Shown: positions 1-9,936, counted from the first letter of the stretch. The stretch is DNA of 64,000 nt from Oscillatoria sp. CS-180 (GCF_028330965.1 NZ_JAQMUB010000019.1:1-64000); one strand, 5' to 3'. Numbers and translations: made by a program. The notes: generated by a model from the letters alone, not told the origin.

Positions 1-48
1 CCCCCCCACTGGAGTTAGCTCAAAAGAGCATTACCGATTGGTTTGACC

Positions 49-999
49 CTATTTCTTGATGACGTCAGGATTGCCTGTGGTGTCAACATCAAGTTCTTCA
101 CGGCGGATGGTTTCTTCGCCGGTAACAACGTCACGATCAACTTCTTTGCGGACGTTGACTTCTTCGCGAACAAACGCTTCTTTGCGAATATCAGCTTTCT
201 CGCCGTAGGTTTCTACGCGCGCAACTTCTCCTTCGCGGAAGTCAGGAGTACCTGCTACAGGCGTAGTTCCTGTAGGAGTGGTCCGTTCGATGACAACGCG
301 CTCGTTCTCAACAGGAACAGAAGCCTCTTGAGTCGTAGTTTCAACACGCTTACCAACCGAAACGGTACCCGCCTTAAACCGATCTTTGTCAGCAATCAAA
401 CGCTCTTGATAGAGACGAATGGGCTGGTGGGCACCTTCATCCATACCAAACAGGCCAGGCTCGTTGTCGTAGTCATATAGATCGACATCAGCTGCCGCCG
501 AACCTGTAACAGCGGTAGAAGTACCTGCGGGTTGCTCGGTGACACCATACAAAGATGCGCTTCCTGGGTAAGCACGATACTTGTCTACGTTGTACTCTTT
601 ACCCATGAACTGACGCTTACGGTTCTCACCCATTGTGCGATAACCTGCGCGAACACGGTCTTCGTAATTGCGATCGATAACAGTGTTATCGTCGTATGCA
701 GGCATATTCTCAACCTGCTCTTTCGTCAAACCGTTAACGTAGACGCGCTTTTGAGAGTAATCAAAACTGGCCAAACCGATCGGTAGAAGAATCTGCTTAC
801 CAAAGATCCAAAAACCCGTGTCAACAATTAAATACCGAATGTTGCCCGTTTCATTTTCAAACAAAGCGTCCTGAATAGTACCGACTTTATCATCACCTTG
901 GGCATAGACGCTGTAATCGCTGAAATCAGCGGAATCGTTGCCATCACCAAAGGTTGCACGGTGATTGGGGTATGCATCTTTAAATCTTGTAAGAGCCAT
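49..999 (-). CDS. PRC-barrel / DUF2382 stress-type protein (copy 1)
   Basis: A 316-residue protein. Residues 1-110 form a PRC-barrel-like beta domain (DDKVGTIQDALF, then RYLIVDTGFWIFGKQILLPIG). The C-terminal 120 residues carry the charged DUF2382 domain (RLYQERLIADKDRFKAG, then repeated RKE/REE segments ending RREELDVDTTG). Its paralogue lies at 2451-3398 with the same order of domains. PRC-barrel/DUF2382 proteins are associated with stress responses in bacteria, but no biochemical role is established. The start is supported by AGGAG about 12 nt upstream. The linker between the domains is rich in acidic residues, T, G and P and probably flexible. The family call is firm; the function is unknown. 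Confidence 0.88.
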   Translation of the reverse strand: MALTRFKDAYPNHRATFGDGNDSADFSDYSVYAQGDDKVGTIQDALFENETGNIRYLIVDTGFWIFGKQILLPIGLASFDYSQKRVYVNGLTKEQVENMPAYDDNTVIDRNYEDRVRAGYRTMGENRKRQFMGKEYNVDKYRAYPGSASLYGVTEQPAGTSTAVTGSAAADVDLYDYDNEPGLFGMDEGAHQPIRLYQERLIADKDRFKAGTVSVGKRVETTTQEASVPVENERVVIERTTPTGTTPVAGTPDFREGEVARVETYGEKADIRKEAFVREEVNVRKEVDRDVVTGEETIRREELDVDTTGNPDVIKK

Positions 1000-1412
1000 A
1001 TTTTCTTGCTTCTCCTAGTTATCACTAAGCAATTTAATAATAAAAAAATAAGTCATTGAATTCATGTTCCAATAGAGAGAGATGGCTCTCTATACATTTC
1101 TCTCTATCGATAGGAGCTGGACTTTTTAAAGCCGTTTTTACTCACAGAAGCAAACTCATCTGTCCGAAATCAATTAGTCAAGAATTGACAGGACTGCACT
1201 ACATGTCGAACAGATTAATAGCAGTTTATGGTTTGCTTTCAGATATTTATTTGCGGTTTTTCTCCATAGGAAATTCGCAATGACGCATCTATCAAGACAA
1301 GACTTACAGAGCCCAGTCAGCTTTGACTTCTTGATTAGCCAATATGGAGCAGTCAGATCAATGTCGTCCGAAATCGAGTAATAAAGAGGACTATTCTTAA
1401 GTCTTATAAGAG
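1000..1412. other. Gene-free stretch upstream of the first PRC gene
   Basis: No supported gene. It is AT-rich and should contain the promoter of the minus-strand PRC/DUF2382 gene. A purine-rich inverted repeat (AGAGAG...CTCTCT) lies at about 1074-1093. No regulator site is recognised. Confidence 0.5.
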
Positions 1413-1449
1413 AAAAAGCGTAACGGTGAAGCATCACCGTTACGCTTTT
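1413..1449 (-). terminator. Hairpin terminator downstream of the 1488-2120 gene
   Basis: A near-perfect inverted repeat, AAAAGCGTAACGGTGA and its complement around a 4-nt loop, ends in T-runs on both strands. It lies about 40 bp past the stop of the minus-strand membrane protein gene and could act in both directions. Confidence 0.8.
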
Positions 1450-1487
1450 AGCCTACGCAAATTTTACGCTTTTCAAACTGCTTATCC

Positions 1488-2120
1488 CTAGCGAACCTCA
1501 GCTCTAGGCTTACGTGCACCGACAGTAGCCCCAATCAACGAAGCAACTAGACCAAGCAGTGAACCAAATAAGAAAGACCAGCCAGCCTTCGCTGCATTAG
1601 CCGCATATTGCTCAGCCTCAGCAGGAGTGACGTTAGGAGTAACTGCTGCGGGATCAGGAAGAGAAACACCACCAGGTTCCTGAATTTGATCAACAACCGA
1701 TCCAGCATTGGAAGCAACAATACCAAATGTGCCAGAGACACCACTAGCCAGCAGCCATGCGCTGATCGCTAAAGTTGTTGCCCATAAAATTGTGCCGTTG
1801 AGCATAGCTGTCTTCTTGTTCATAGGCCCGCAGGTACTTGCCATTACCCAACTTCCTAAGAACAAAGAAATCAAAAGACTGATGATTGACCAGATACCAA
1901 TGCCAATCCCTGCCGCTCTAGCAGACGCTCCACCTGCGCTTGCGCTCAGACCAATGGACGCACCCAGAGCACTTAGAACCAGCTGGGCGGCAATAGAAAC
2001 CACAATCCCTGCGAAAATCGGACCCCAGCGAACGCGATCATGATATTCCACAACGGGATTAACCACGGGTTGCTGAGCTACTTGTCGGTAAGGCGCTTCT
2101 GGCCTTTCTGCATATGCCAT
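1488..2120 (-). CDS. Small integral membrane protein of unknown function
   Basis: About 210 residues. The cytoplasmic N-terminus is followed by hydrophobic segments at about 32-55 (GPIFAGIVVSIAAQLVLSAL), 68-92, 105-130 and 178-200; the middle segments are rich in G, A and S. A Q/P/E loop separates the third and fourth segments. The ATG at 2120 is preferred over a TTG six bases upstream because AGGAG lies 10 nt from the ATG. It sits between two PRC/DUF2382 genes and is transcribed divergently from the second, suggesting a shared stress or envelope role (inference). Similar membrane proteins occur beside general-stress genes in cyanobacteria, but I cannot name a family. Confidence 0.75.
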   Translation of the reverse strand: MAYAERPEAPYRQVAQQPVVNPVVEYHDRVRWGPIFAGIVVSIAAQLVLSALGASIGLSASAGGASARAAGIGIGIWSIISLLISLFLGSWVMASTCGPMNKKTAMLNGTILWATTLAISAWLLASGVSGTFGIVASNAGSVVDQIQEPGGVSLPDPAAVTPNVTPAEAEQYAANAAKAGWSFLFGSLLGLVASLIGATVGARKPRAEVR

Positions 2121-2364
2121 TTTCAAATGTCTCCTAAATATCTTGGCCCAAAAGATCGCGCTTCGAATACTTCAGCGATCGCCATTAGGTCACTTATCGA
2201 ATAACTCTATAGGTTCTATTTTTAACTAGCCTCTACCTTCCGAGAGAGCTAATCTTTTCTCTCGAAAGAGTTTTGAATTCCGCATTATTCATTCCCTCTA
2301 AAAAAAGATCGCAAAGGCAAAAACCCATTAGGAATCATCAAAATATAACCAACAAAGGAGCAAG

Positions 2365-2412
2365 TTTCCTTCTGTTGAAGGAGGAAATTTGAACAACACT
2401 CCTGAATATTAG
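2365..2412 (+). promoter_or_regulatory. Possible leader peptide and hairpin before the second PRC gene
   Basis: A strong ribosome-binding sequence, AAGGAGG (2378-2384), precedes a 7-codon frame starting with TTG at 2389 and ending with TAG at 2412 (MNNTPEY). The binding sequence can pair with TCCTTC just upstream across a TGTT loop. The main gene begins 39 nt later with no ribosome-binding site of its own, so translational coupling or attenuation is conceivable. Speculative. Confidence 0.25.
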
Positions 2413-2450
2413 GGGTAGTAAACATCTCTTAAGCAAGCTTTATCACCACC

Positions 2451-3398
2451 ATGGCACTCTTCAAAATCGACGACCGATATCCTGACTATAAGGAGCGTTT
2501 CGCTGACGGAGACAATATCATGGGCGTCAATGTATACGCTCGTACCCGAAGCGGAGACGACAAAGTTGGTAATGTTGATACGGTTCTAGTTGACGAAGCA
2601 GGACGCATTCGATATCTCGTCGTCGATACTGGGTTTTGGGTGTTTGGGAAGAGGGTTCTTTTGCCAATTGGTCGATGTATTGACGATCCTGAGAGCGATC
2701 GCATCTATGTCGCTGATTTGACGAAGGATCAAGTGCAGAATCTGCCCGAATACAGCGATGAAATGGTGCTGGATTACGACTATGAGGAGCGAGTTCGTTC
2801 TGTTTATCGCATGGCAAGTGCTGAAAGAACGGCTCCGGTTGAAATGTCTGTACCCGTTGAGCAGGCTGGCATCAAAGGTTATGCAGCACAAACCGTTGCA
2901 AAGTCACCCATACCTCCTGAAATTAATCAGCCTGCTGCGATTGAACGTGAACCTGAGGTCAACGTATATGACCGTGAACCTGAACTTTATGCGACAAATG
3001 ATGACAACCACCGTCGCATTCGTCTATATGAAGAGCGCTTAGTCGCTGATAAGCATCGCGAAAAGACAGGCGAAATTAAGGTTTCAAAGCACATTGAAAC
3101 TGAACAGGCAGAAGCTTCTGTACCCGTGCAAAAAGAGAAAGTTGTCATTGAGATTGAATCGGTTGCGGGCGCGACTCAGGTCAACACTCCGGCGGGAAGC
3201 TTTCAGGCGGGCAAGGTGGCGGAAATGGATGTGTACGAGGAACAAGCTGATATCCGGAAAGAGCCTGTTGTTCGCCAAGAAGTCACCATCCGCAAAGAAA
3301 CGGAGCAAGACGTTGTGAAGGTCCGTGAAACCCTACGTCGTGAAGAGCTCGATGTGCACCAAGAAGGTCACCCAGACGTAGACAACCGCACTCGTTAA
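2451..3398 (+). CDS. PRC-barrel / DUF2382 stress-type protein (copy 2)
   Basis: A 315-residue paralogue of the 49-999 product. The N-terminal PRC-barrel region contains SGDDKVGNVDTVLVDEAG and RYLVVDTGFWVFGKRVLLPIG. The C-terminal DUF2382 region contains RLYEERLVADKHREKTGE and ends RREELDVHQEGHPD. The two proteins are easily alignable across both domains and differ mainly in the linker (about residues 125-180), which indicates an old local duplication. The ATG at 2451 has no clear ribosome-binding sequence. The SLH-domain gene starts about 30 bp after the stop and may be co-transcribed. Confidence 0.88.
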   Translation: MALFKIDDRYPDYKERFADGDNIMGVNVYARTRSGDDKVGNVDTVLVDEAGRIRYLVVDTGFWVFGKRVLLPIGRCIDDPESDRIYVADLTKDQVQNLPEYSDEMVLDYDYEERVRSVYRMASAERTAPVEMSVPVEQAGIKGYAAQTVAKSPIPPEINQPAAIEREPEVNVYDREPELYATNDDNHRRIRLYEERLVADKHREKTGEIKVSKHIETEQAEASVPVQKEKVVIEIESVAGATQVNTPAGSFQAGKVAEMDVYEEQADIRKEPVVRQEVTIRKETEQDVVKVRETLRREELDVHQEGHPDVDNRTR

Positions 3399-3431
3399 AA
3401 GCTGAAGCACACTGTATTGGAGGGAAACGTT

Positions 3432-4331
3432 TTGAATTTTGAACAAGATTGGTCGGTCAAAAGAACGATCGCCTTAATTGGCAGCGTCGGTGCTCTTTCT
3501 GTCATTCCTGGAGCAGGCTGGCTTGTGGCTGACGCCCAGACTACCTATCCTGATGTACCCGCTGACTACTGGGCACAACCGTTTATTCAGCAGCTGAGTG
3601 ACGCAGATATTTTGGCGGGTTACCTAGATGGGACCTTTAGACCAGAGCAGGCAATGGATCGGGACGAATATGCAGCTGTGATTCGTCAGGCTTTTGAAGC
3701 TGAGCCAGTGCGGTCTATTCCTGAAGCGAGTACGTTTGAAGATGTGCCTGAAAATTATTGGGCCAACGACGCTATTGAGGAAGCCTACGAAACCGGTTTT
3801 ATGGGCACACCTCAGCCTAACGAGTTCGAGCCAACGGATGAAATTAGCCGTGCGGATGCGATCGTAGCCCTAGTGGAAGGGCTTGGAATGACCGAGCCTG
3901 AAACGGTGGCTGTTCCAGCAGCGGCTGAATCTGTCCAACCCGTTCAATCTGGTCAAGCAAGGTCCGCAGCTCCTAGTTTTTTAGCTTTTCCATTGGCTTC
4001 AACGTCCATCATGCAGCTGTTTGCACCGCCCGCTCAGGCCACACCAGCTCCACCAGCAGCCCAAGCCGATAATCCTCAAGTTGATGAGGACAACACTGCT
4101 GAAATTGATTTGAGCGAGTATTACATCGATGCTGATCAGATTCCTGATTACGCACGGGATGAGGTGGCGATCGCCACTGAATCAGGCATCATTGTGAACC
4201 ATCCTCAACCTAATCAACTACAGCCCAATGAGGCGATTACTCGGGGCGCTGCAGCTGCAATGGTCCATCAAGCCCTGGTACACCAAGGTAAAATGGAACC
4301 TCTCACAGATACTGCTACAGTCAGTGAGTAG
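3432..4331 (+). CDS. Secreted SLH-domain protein
   Basis: About 299 residues. A TTG start at 3432 is chosen because GGAGGG lies 7 nt upstream; an in-frame TTG at 3417 would overlap that site. An N-terminal signal peptide (RTIALIGSVGALSVIPGAGWL, ending near VADA) indicates export. Three S-layer-homology-like modules follow. The first two contain FxDVPxxYWA-type motifs (YPDVPADYWAQPFI, FEDVPENYWANDAI) and the third is more degenerate (about 220-285). A P/A/Q-rich linker lies between the second and third. SLH modules bind secondary cell-wall polymers or peptidoglycan, so an envelope-anchored role is likely. No enzymatic domain is visible. Confidence 0.85.
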   Translation: MNFEQDWSVKRTIALIGSVGALSVIPGAGWLVADAQTTYPDVPADYWAQPFIQQLSDADILAGYLDGTFRPEQAMDRDEYAAVIRQAFEAEPVRSIPEASTFEDVPENYWANDAIEEAYETGFMGTPQPNEFEPTDEISRADAIVALVEGLGMTEPETVAVPAAAESVQPVQSGQARSAAPSFLAFPLASTSIMQLFAPPAQATPAPPAAQADNPQVDEDNTAEIDLSEYYIDADQIPDYARDEVAIATESGIIVNHPQPNQLQPNEAITRGAAAAMVHQALVHQGKMEPLTDTATVSE

Positions 4332-4429
4332 AAGAGCAGATAGGGCCTACTTCGACCTCAGAATCATTCAAATTGGGGGGAACAAGAGGCAAATCTTCAC
4401 TATCAGCTCAACTGCTTAATCTGGAGTTT

Positions 4430-4530
4430 ATGGCCGTTGATCGTTTTGTTAGGACAAAGCACAAGCCCTCTAGCTAGCCTTCAGCACCCGAACACTATTC
4501 GGTTGTACAAATCTAGATGACTAAAGCTAT
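4430..4530 (+). repeat. Dispersed repeat family C, copy 1
   Basis: About 100 bp. It begins ATGGCCGTTG, contains GTTAGGACAA, and ends CTAAAGCTATA. Related copies lie at 31967-32060 (minus), 36818-36917, 41601-41702, 52689-52791 and 58676-58712. The middle of this copy is the most diverged. Confidence 0.7.
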
Positions 4531-4543
4531 AAACAGGCTTTTT

Positions 4544-4593
4544 ACCCGTGTAATGGTCCTTCTTTCTTGGAGCCATTGCACGGGTTATTTTTT
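4544..4593 (+). terminator. Rho-independent terminator
   Basis: The arms ACCCGTGTAATGG and CCATTGCACGGGT pair with one mismatch, and TATTTTTT follows. It lies just after repeat copy C1 and 100 bp before the alpha-amylase start, so it isolates the amylase gene from the SLH gene. Confidence 0.75.
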
Positions 4594-4693
4594 GGAACGT
4601 ATCAATATATTTCCATAGGCGGATTGGTCTTCATTCGTCCTTTGCCATAGTTGTAAGGCTAACGCCACATCTGGCGCATGGAGAACTTAAGTC

Positions 4694-6184
4694 ATGTCTG
4701 AACCTAACGGCGTGATGATGCAGTATTTTCATTGGTACGCATCGTCTGATGGAAAACTGTGGAATGAGTTTGCTGAGAACGTAAAAGATTTAGCTGAAAT
4801 TGGTATTACCGCTGTCTGGTTACCACCTGCGTATAAGGGAGACACGGGTGGATATGATGTTGGCTATAGCGTTTATGACTTGTATGACCTAGGTGAGTTT
4901 GATCAGAAGGGAAGTGTCCGAACCCGCTATGGGACCAAAGACGAGTACCTCAACGCCATTCAAACTGCAAAAACGGCAGGAATCCGCGTGTATGCCGATG
5001 TTGTGTTCAACCACATGACGGGAGCTGATGCGACTGAAGAAACTGTTGCCACACCCTACAATTTCGATAATCGCAACGAGGTCATCGGCGAAAGCCGCAC
5101 AGTCAAAGTCTGGACCCACTTTAAGTTCCCAGGGCGTGATGGCAAGTATTCCGATATGGAATGGCACTGGTGGCACTTCGACGCGGTTGATTTTGATGCT
5201 AATAACGAAGACTTTAAAGCCATCTATCTTTTCGAAGGTAAATCCTTTGATAACAATGTTGACTTAGAAAAAGGGGCCTTTGATTACCTCATGGGTTGCG
5301 ACTTGGATATGGAATCAGAGGAAGTCCGCACGGCCCTGAGAGACTGGGGAGCTTGGTACACCGATCTAACCCAGGTCGATGGATTTCGTTTTGACGCTGT
5401 TAAGCATGTCGAGGCTGGTTTCTTTCCACAGTGGCTAAATCACTGTCGCCGTGAAGCGGGTCGCAGGTTGTTTGCCGTTGGTGAATACTGGTCCTATGAA
5501 ATTGAAGCCTTGCATCACTTCATCGAAGTGACAGGAGGTGACGTTCATTTATTTGATGCGCCTTTGCATTACAACTTCAGTGAAGCTAGCAAAGCGGGTG
5601 AAGACTATGATCTTAGACAGATCTTTGACAACACGCTTGTTGCTCAGCAACCGTCCTTAGCAGTCACGCTTGTGGATAATCATGATTCACAGCCCTTGCA
5701 GTCTTTGGAATCTATTGTTGAACCGTGGTTCAAACCGCTAGCCTATGCGCTGATTCTATTACGTCAAGATGGATATCCTTGCATCTTCTACGCTGACTAC
5801 TACGGCGCACATTACAAGGACTTCGGGAAAGACGGTAATGAGCATGAAATCTGGCTGGATAGCCATCAATGGCTGATTGATAAGTTCCTCTACGTCAGAC
5901 ACACTTATGCCTTTGGGGAACAGTATGACTATTTTGATCACCCCCAAACCATTGGGTGGACACGATTAGGCAATGAAAACCATCCCGAGGGAATGGCAGT
6001 TGTGCTGAGTAACAGCGATGCTGGATACAAGTGGATGGAAGTAGGTCAGCCCAATACGACATACGTGGACATTACGGAACACGTTAGCGAGTCTGTCACA
6101 ACTAACGAGGAAGGGTGGGCCAAGTTTTCCTGTCCACCCGGATCGGTCTCAGTTTGGGTTCCTGAACATAGCCAAGCCGATTGA
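4694..6184 (+). CDS. Alpha-amylase, GH13 (subfamily 5-like), cytoplasmic
   Basis: A 496-residue enzyme that hydrolyses alpha-1,4-glucan links. The N-terminus GVMMQYFHWY is typical of the GH13_5 group of non-secreted and Bacillus-type amylases, and there is no signal peptide here. GH13 regions: region I DVVFNH, region II GFRFDAVKH with nucleophile Asp234, region III with acid/base Glu264 in GEYW, and region IV VDNHDS with Asp331. The C-terminal beta domain ends at about 495. Length is normal for the subfamily. It probably acts on intracellular glycogen or maltodextrin, alongside the branching enzyme at 34485. It appears monocistronic, with a terminator upstream. The ATG start fits homologous N-termini. 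Confidence 0.95.
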   Translation: MSEPNGVMMQYFHWYASSDGKLWNEFAENVKDLAEIGITAVWLPPAYKGDTGGYDVGYSVYDLYDLGEFDQKGSVRTRYGTKDEYLNAIQTAKTAGIRVYADVVFNHMTGADATEETVATPYNFDNRNEVIGESRTVKVWTHFKFPGRDGKYSDMEWHWWHFDAVDFDANNEDFKAIYLFEGKSFDNNVDLEKGAFDYLMGCDLDMESEEVRTALRDWGAWYTDLTQVDGFRFDAVKHVEAGFFPQWLNHCRREAGRRLFAVGEYWSYEIEALHHFIEVTGGDVHLFDAPLHYNFSEASKAGEDYDLRQIFDNTLVAQQPSLAVTLVDNHDSQPLQSLESIVEPWFKPLAYALILLRQDGYPCIFYADYYGAHYKDFGKDGNEHEIWLDSHQWLIDKFLYVRHTYAFGEQYDYFDHPQTIGWTRLGNENHPEGMAVVLSNSDAGYKWMEVGQPNTTYVDITEHVSESVTTNEEGWAKFSCPPGSVSVWVPEHSQAD

Positions 6185-6225
6185 AAACGTACAGCCTTGC
6201 CCCATTTTGCTTACAAGTGAGGCTA

Positions 6226-7200
6226 TTAAGAAACAGGCTGCCACGATCGCAGGATATCCGCACGAGGATCGAAGGATTCGATCGCTCTCAGGTCTTGATA
6301 CAGAGTCCGCTCGCGATCGCTGATTTGAGGAGGAACGGCAATATCAATTTCGACGATTTGGTCACCCCGGCGATCGCGTCCAATAGGATAGCCCCGGTCC
6401 GCTAGACGCAAGCGCTTACCCGGTTGGACGCCAGCAGGAACAGTAAGCTGGACAGGACCATCCAGTGTGGGGACGGTGATGGTGCTGCCGAGGGCAGCTT
6501 CGCTGGGAGTGACAGGAACGCGGCAGAAAATATCGTTATCCACCAGCTTAAAAAACTCATGGGGTTCGACTTCAATGCGGAGGTAAAGATTGCCGCCGCC
6601 GATCCCCTGTCCCTTGAGGCGAATGCGCTGGCCTGTCACCATTCCAGGCGGCATATCAACCTCAATAGCACGCCCGTCTTCTAAACGAATGCGCTCTTGT
6701 CCACCCGCATAGGCTCGTTCTAAAGGGACAATCAGACTAGCTTCGGCATCTCGACGGTTGCTAGGACGGGCAGACGACTGTCGAGATTGGGGGGGGCGAG
6801 GCGGCGCTGTTTCGGAAGCATAGGGGGGTGGATCTACAGAACGGCCATTGCGATTGGCAGCTACATCGCCGCGACGGTTGAGGAGCTGATCCACAAATGA
6901 GTTGAAGTCGCCCAGGTCGCCAAAGTCCAAGTTGTTGAAGGAGAACTTGCTGACCTGCTGACGAAATCCTTTTTGGTTCCAAAAGCTACTGTATTGTTCG
7001 TATTGCGATCGCTTCTCGGGATCCGAAAGAATCTCATAGGCTTCCCCCAACAGCTTGAACTGTTCCTCCGCAGCTTTATCGCCTGGATTCAAATCAGGAT
7101 GATACTTGCGAGCTAGCTGTCGATACGCCTGTTTGATCTCCGCTGCCGAAGCGCCTTGTGAAACTCCCAAGATTTCAAAATAGTTACGAAAGTTTTGCAT
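6226..7200 (-). CDS. dnaJ: J-domain co-chaperone (DnaJ3-type, no zinc finger)
   Basis: A 324-residue class B J-protein. The J domain covers residues 1-70 with the HPD motif at 34-36. A G/F/P/R-rich linker covers about 75-150. The DnaJ C-terminal substrate-binding domains follow (about 155-315) and lack the CxxCxGxG zinc repeats of classical DnaJ. It stimulates ATP hydrolysis by a partner Hsp70. The dnaK-type gene lies directly upstream on the same strand (225 bp gap), matching the dnaK3-dnaJ3 pairing known in Synechocystis. Probably co-transcribed. Confidence 0.93.
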   Translation of the reverse strand: MQNFRNYFEILGVSQGASAAEIKQAYRQLARKYHPDLNPGDKAAEEQFKLLGEAYEILSDPEKRSQYEQYSSFWNQKGFRQQVSKFSFNNLDFGDLGDFNSFVDQLLNRRGDVAANRNGRSVDPPPYASETAPPRPPQSRQSSARPSNRRDAEASLIVPLERAYAGGQERIRLEDGRAIEVDMPPGMVTGQRIRLKGQGIGGGNLYLRIEVEPHEFFKLVDNDIFCRVPVTPSEAALGSTITVPTLDGPVQLTVPAGVQPGKRLRLADRGYPIGRDRRGDQIVEIDIAVPPQISDRERTLYQDLRAIESFDPRADILRSWQPVS

Positions 7201-7425
7201 GTAGCCCTGTGCGTTTGGGATCAGGAAGGTTCAGGGTTTGGGGTTGAGTTTAAGACAGAGGTTTATGGAACAAGCTGTTCATTCGTCATCCAGTCATGAC
7301 CGCAATTTACAGCAGGGTGTTGGCAGCAGCCAGATTTGATAGGCGAGAGACTCAGCACAGGCCCAATAGGTCTAGCACTCGATTGAACCTTGTGGATCAA
7401 TCGCCTCAACGAAGCCAAAACGCGG

Positions 7426-9936
7426 CTACAGCCACTCGTCTTCGTCGCCCCAATCGTCATCATAGCTGTTCCCGTACCCACGATTGGGCACGTTGCGATC
7501 GCGGCCTCGATCTGGGCGGGCATCTCGGGGTGATCGCGAGGGTCCTGATTCCTGTCTTACGTCTGGAGAACGATTCCAATCACGACCATCCCGAAAATCG
7601 ACTGGGGGACGCTGGGGAGCGGAACGATCCGCCTCTCGCCAAGGGTCAGGGGGCGTACGGTAGGAATCGTTGCCATAGCTACGGTCGCTACCATAGCCAG
7701 CGTTGCGATCCGGTTCTGGAGAACGATAGGGGGCATCATCGTAGGCACGATCGCCGCCATAATTGGGATTGCGATTGGCCTCTTGAGCATAGCGATCGTC
7801 AGAATAACCGCGAGGCGCGGGGGGCTGTCCATAGCCTGCGTCGCGGCGATCATCCCGGTAAGGAGCAGCATTCCCAGGCGCACGATAGGGATCAGAGCCG
7901 TAGGGATTTGGGGGCTGATAGCGGGGCGGCGAATTGTAGTAGTCGTTGGCTGGAGGAGCACCCGTGAGACGAGGGCGATCATAATTCCAAGCATCATCTT
8001 CCCAAGCAGGCCGACGAGACCAGCTATCTTCATAGCGGTTAAATTCGTCCTCGTCACCCATAAAGGTGCGCTTCAGGGTGCCCCCGATCTGACCCAACAG
8101 GTCGGTCTCTTCGGTGTCATCTTCATAGAGATAAGCTTCACGGTTGAGTTCGTAGACCTCGTCCTGCAGCTCTGCCTGAGTAATATCGATGCCCCGCTCA
8201 TCATCGTTGAGCAGGCATTCCCGCAGCTCTTGAATCAATCGCTCGACTCGACGGCGGCGATCGCGGGCAAACTGCATACCAAAGTCCAGCACGACTTCTC
8301 GCAGCACGCGCTCTGCTTGGTAAGTAAGAGCTTCAGCGCGGTTACGCTTTTCCACCTGCTCTCGCTTCAGTCGATCCGTTTCTGAATACTCTTCGGCATC
8401 GCGAATCATTTGTTGCACTTCAGCCTCGCTCAGCGAAGCCGATCCCTGAATGGTCAGGCTTTGCTCGCGGCCAGTCGTGCGATCCATTGCCGATACTTGC
8501 AAAATGCCGTTGGCATCAATATCGAAGGCGACCTGAACTTGGGGGACCCCGCGCGGTGCGGGAGGAATACCCATCAGCTTAAAGCGGCCTAGGGGCTTAT
8601 TATCTGCCGCCATTTCTCGCTCGCCTTGAAGGACATGAACTTCAACCATCGTCTGATTGTTTTCAGAGGTTGAAAAGATGTCTGATCGCCGCACTGGAAT
8701 GGTTGTGTTGCGTGGAATGACCTTCTTCATGACGCCGCCGATGGTCTCTAGCCCCAGCGAAAGGGGAGTGACATCCAACAGCAGAATATCCTGCACTTCC
8801 TGAGTCAAAATGCCTGCCTGAATGGCGGCCCCAATGGCAACTACCTCGTCCGGATTCACATTTTCATTGGGCGCACGGCGAATCAGCGATCGCACCAAGT
8901 CATGTACCATTGGCATCCGACTGCCACCACCCACCAGCACCACCTCGTCGATCTGGTCCGGCGTGAGTCCAGCATCGTTCAAGGCCCGCTTGAGGGGACC
9001 CCGCAGGCGACTCAGAAGATCACCGCAAAGACCCTCAAATTGAGAGCGAGAAAGCTTTGTTTCTAGATGTTTTGGGCCATCAGCAGTAGCCGTGATGAAG
9101 GGTAGATTGATTTCAGTGATGTTGACCCCAGAAAGCTCAATCTTGGCTTTTTCAGCCGCTTCGGTTAAACGCTGCAAGGACTGGCGATCGCGTCTCAGGT
9201 CGACGCCCTCAGCTTCCAAAAATTCATCCGCCAGCCAGTCCACAATCTTTTTGTCAAAGTTAGTGCCGCCCAACTGCGTATCTCCAGCGGTGGCTCTCAC
9301 TTCGAAAACACCATCCCCTACGTCCAAGATAGAAACGTCGAAAGTGCCGCCCCCCAAATCAAAGACAAGGACGGTTTGACTATATTGCTGGTCAAGGCCA
9401 TAGGCCAACGCCGCTGCCGTGGGTTCATTGAGGATGCGTTTGACCTCTAAGCCGGCAATCCGTCCCGCATTGCGAGTGGCCTGTCGCTGAGCATCATTGA
9501 AATAAGCGGGAACTGTAATCACCGCTCCGGTCACGGGCTGACCAAGATAACGACTCGCCTCTTCGACCAGCTTGCGAAGGATCATCGCAGACACTTCTTC
9601 CGGCGCGAATTCCTTTTCTAAACGAGGACATCGAATACGAACATCACCATTGTCACCTTTGCGAATGGTATAGGGTACACGCTTCGAATCATCATTCAGC
9701 TCGCTGTACTTGCGCCCCATGTATCGCTTGACGCCATAGAACGTATTTTGGGGATTCAAGACCGCCTGACGCCGGGCCATCTGTCCGACCAGTCGTTCAC
9801 CATCTTTGCTAAAGGCCACCACTGACGGTGTAGTCCGCGTTGCTTCTGCATTGGCAATGACAACAGGTTGACCGCCCTCCATCACAGAGACCACTGAGTT
9901 GGTTGTCCCAAGGTCAATACCAACAACTTTTCCCAT
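7426..9936 (-). CDS. dnaK3: Hsp70 chaperone DnaK3-type with long disordered tail
   Basis: 836 residues, about 200 longer than standard DnaK. Residues 1-385 are the ATPase domain ([11 protein letters not shown] at the N-terminus; [22 protein letters not shown]). Residues 386-510 are the substrate-binding beta domain ([14 protein letters not shown]) and 510-620 the helical lid. From about 640 to the end the chain is a low-complexity tail rich in R, D, Y, P, N and G with recurring YG/YRxP patterns, ending in an acidic [11 protein letters not shown]. In cyanobacteria DnaK3 is essential and membrane/thylakoid-associated, and C-terminal extensions are a feature of this clade. The downstream dnaJ3-type gene supports the assignment. 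I see no CIRCE operator upstream. Confidence 0.93.
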   Translation of the reverse strand: MGKVVGIDLGTTNSVVSVMEGGQPVVIANAEATRTTPSVVAFSKDGERLVGQMARRQAVLNPQNTFYGVKRYMGRKYSELNDDSKRVPYTIRKGDNGDVRIRCPRLEKEFAPEEVSAMILRKLVEEASRYLGQPVTGAVITVPAYFNDAQRQATRNAGRIAGLEVKRILNEPTAAALAYGLDQQYSQTVLVFDLGGGTFDVSILDVGDGVFEVRATAGDTQLGGTNFDKKIVDWLADEFLEAEGVDLRRDRQSLQRLTEAAEKAKIELSGVNITEINLPFITATADGPKHLETKLSRSQFEGLCGDLLSRLRGPLKRALNDAGLTPDQIDEVVLVGGGSRMPMVHDLVRSLIRRAPNENVNPDEVVAIGAAIQAGILTQEVQDILLLDVTPLSLGLETIGGVMKKVIPRNTTIPVRRSDIFSTSENNQTMVEVHVLQGEREMAADNKPLGRFKLMGIPPAPRGVPQVQVAFDIDANGILQVSAMDRTTGREQSLTIQGSASLSEAEVQQMIRDAEEYSETDRLKREQVEKRNRAEALTYQAERVLREVVLDFGMQFARDRRRRVERLIQELRECLLNDDERGIDITQAELQDEVYELNREAYLYEDDTEETDLLGQIGGTLKRTFMGDEDEFNRYEDSWSRRPAWEDDAWNYDRPRLTGAPPANDYYNSPPRYQPPNPYGSDPYRAPGNAAPYRDDRRDAGYGQPPAPRGYSDDRYAQEANRNPNYGGDRAYDDAPYRSPEPDRNAGYGSDRSYGNDSYRTPPDPWREADRSAPQRPPVDFRDGRDWNRSPDVRQESGPSRSPRDARPDRGRDRNVPNRGYGNSYDDDWGDEDEWL

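Noticed and set aside
43-480. 145-codon plus-strand frame
   Set aside because: It is the antisense shadow of the PRC/DUF2382 gene; its F/A/N-rich repetition mirrors the repeated charged codons of that gene.
7510-8050. Misassembly or frameshift at the end of dnaK3
   Set aside because: The repetitive R/Y/P/G codons form one continuous frame with an acidic end typical of DnaK3 proteins, so it is a genuine extension.
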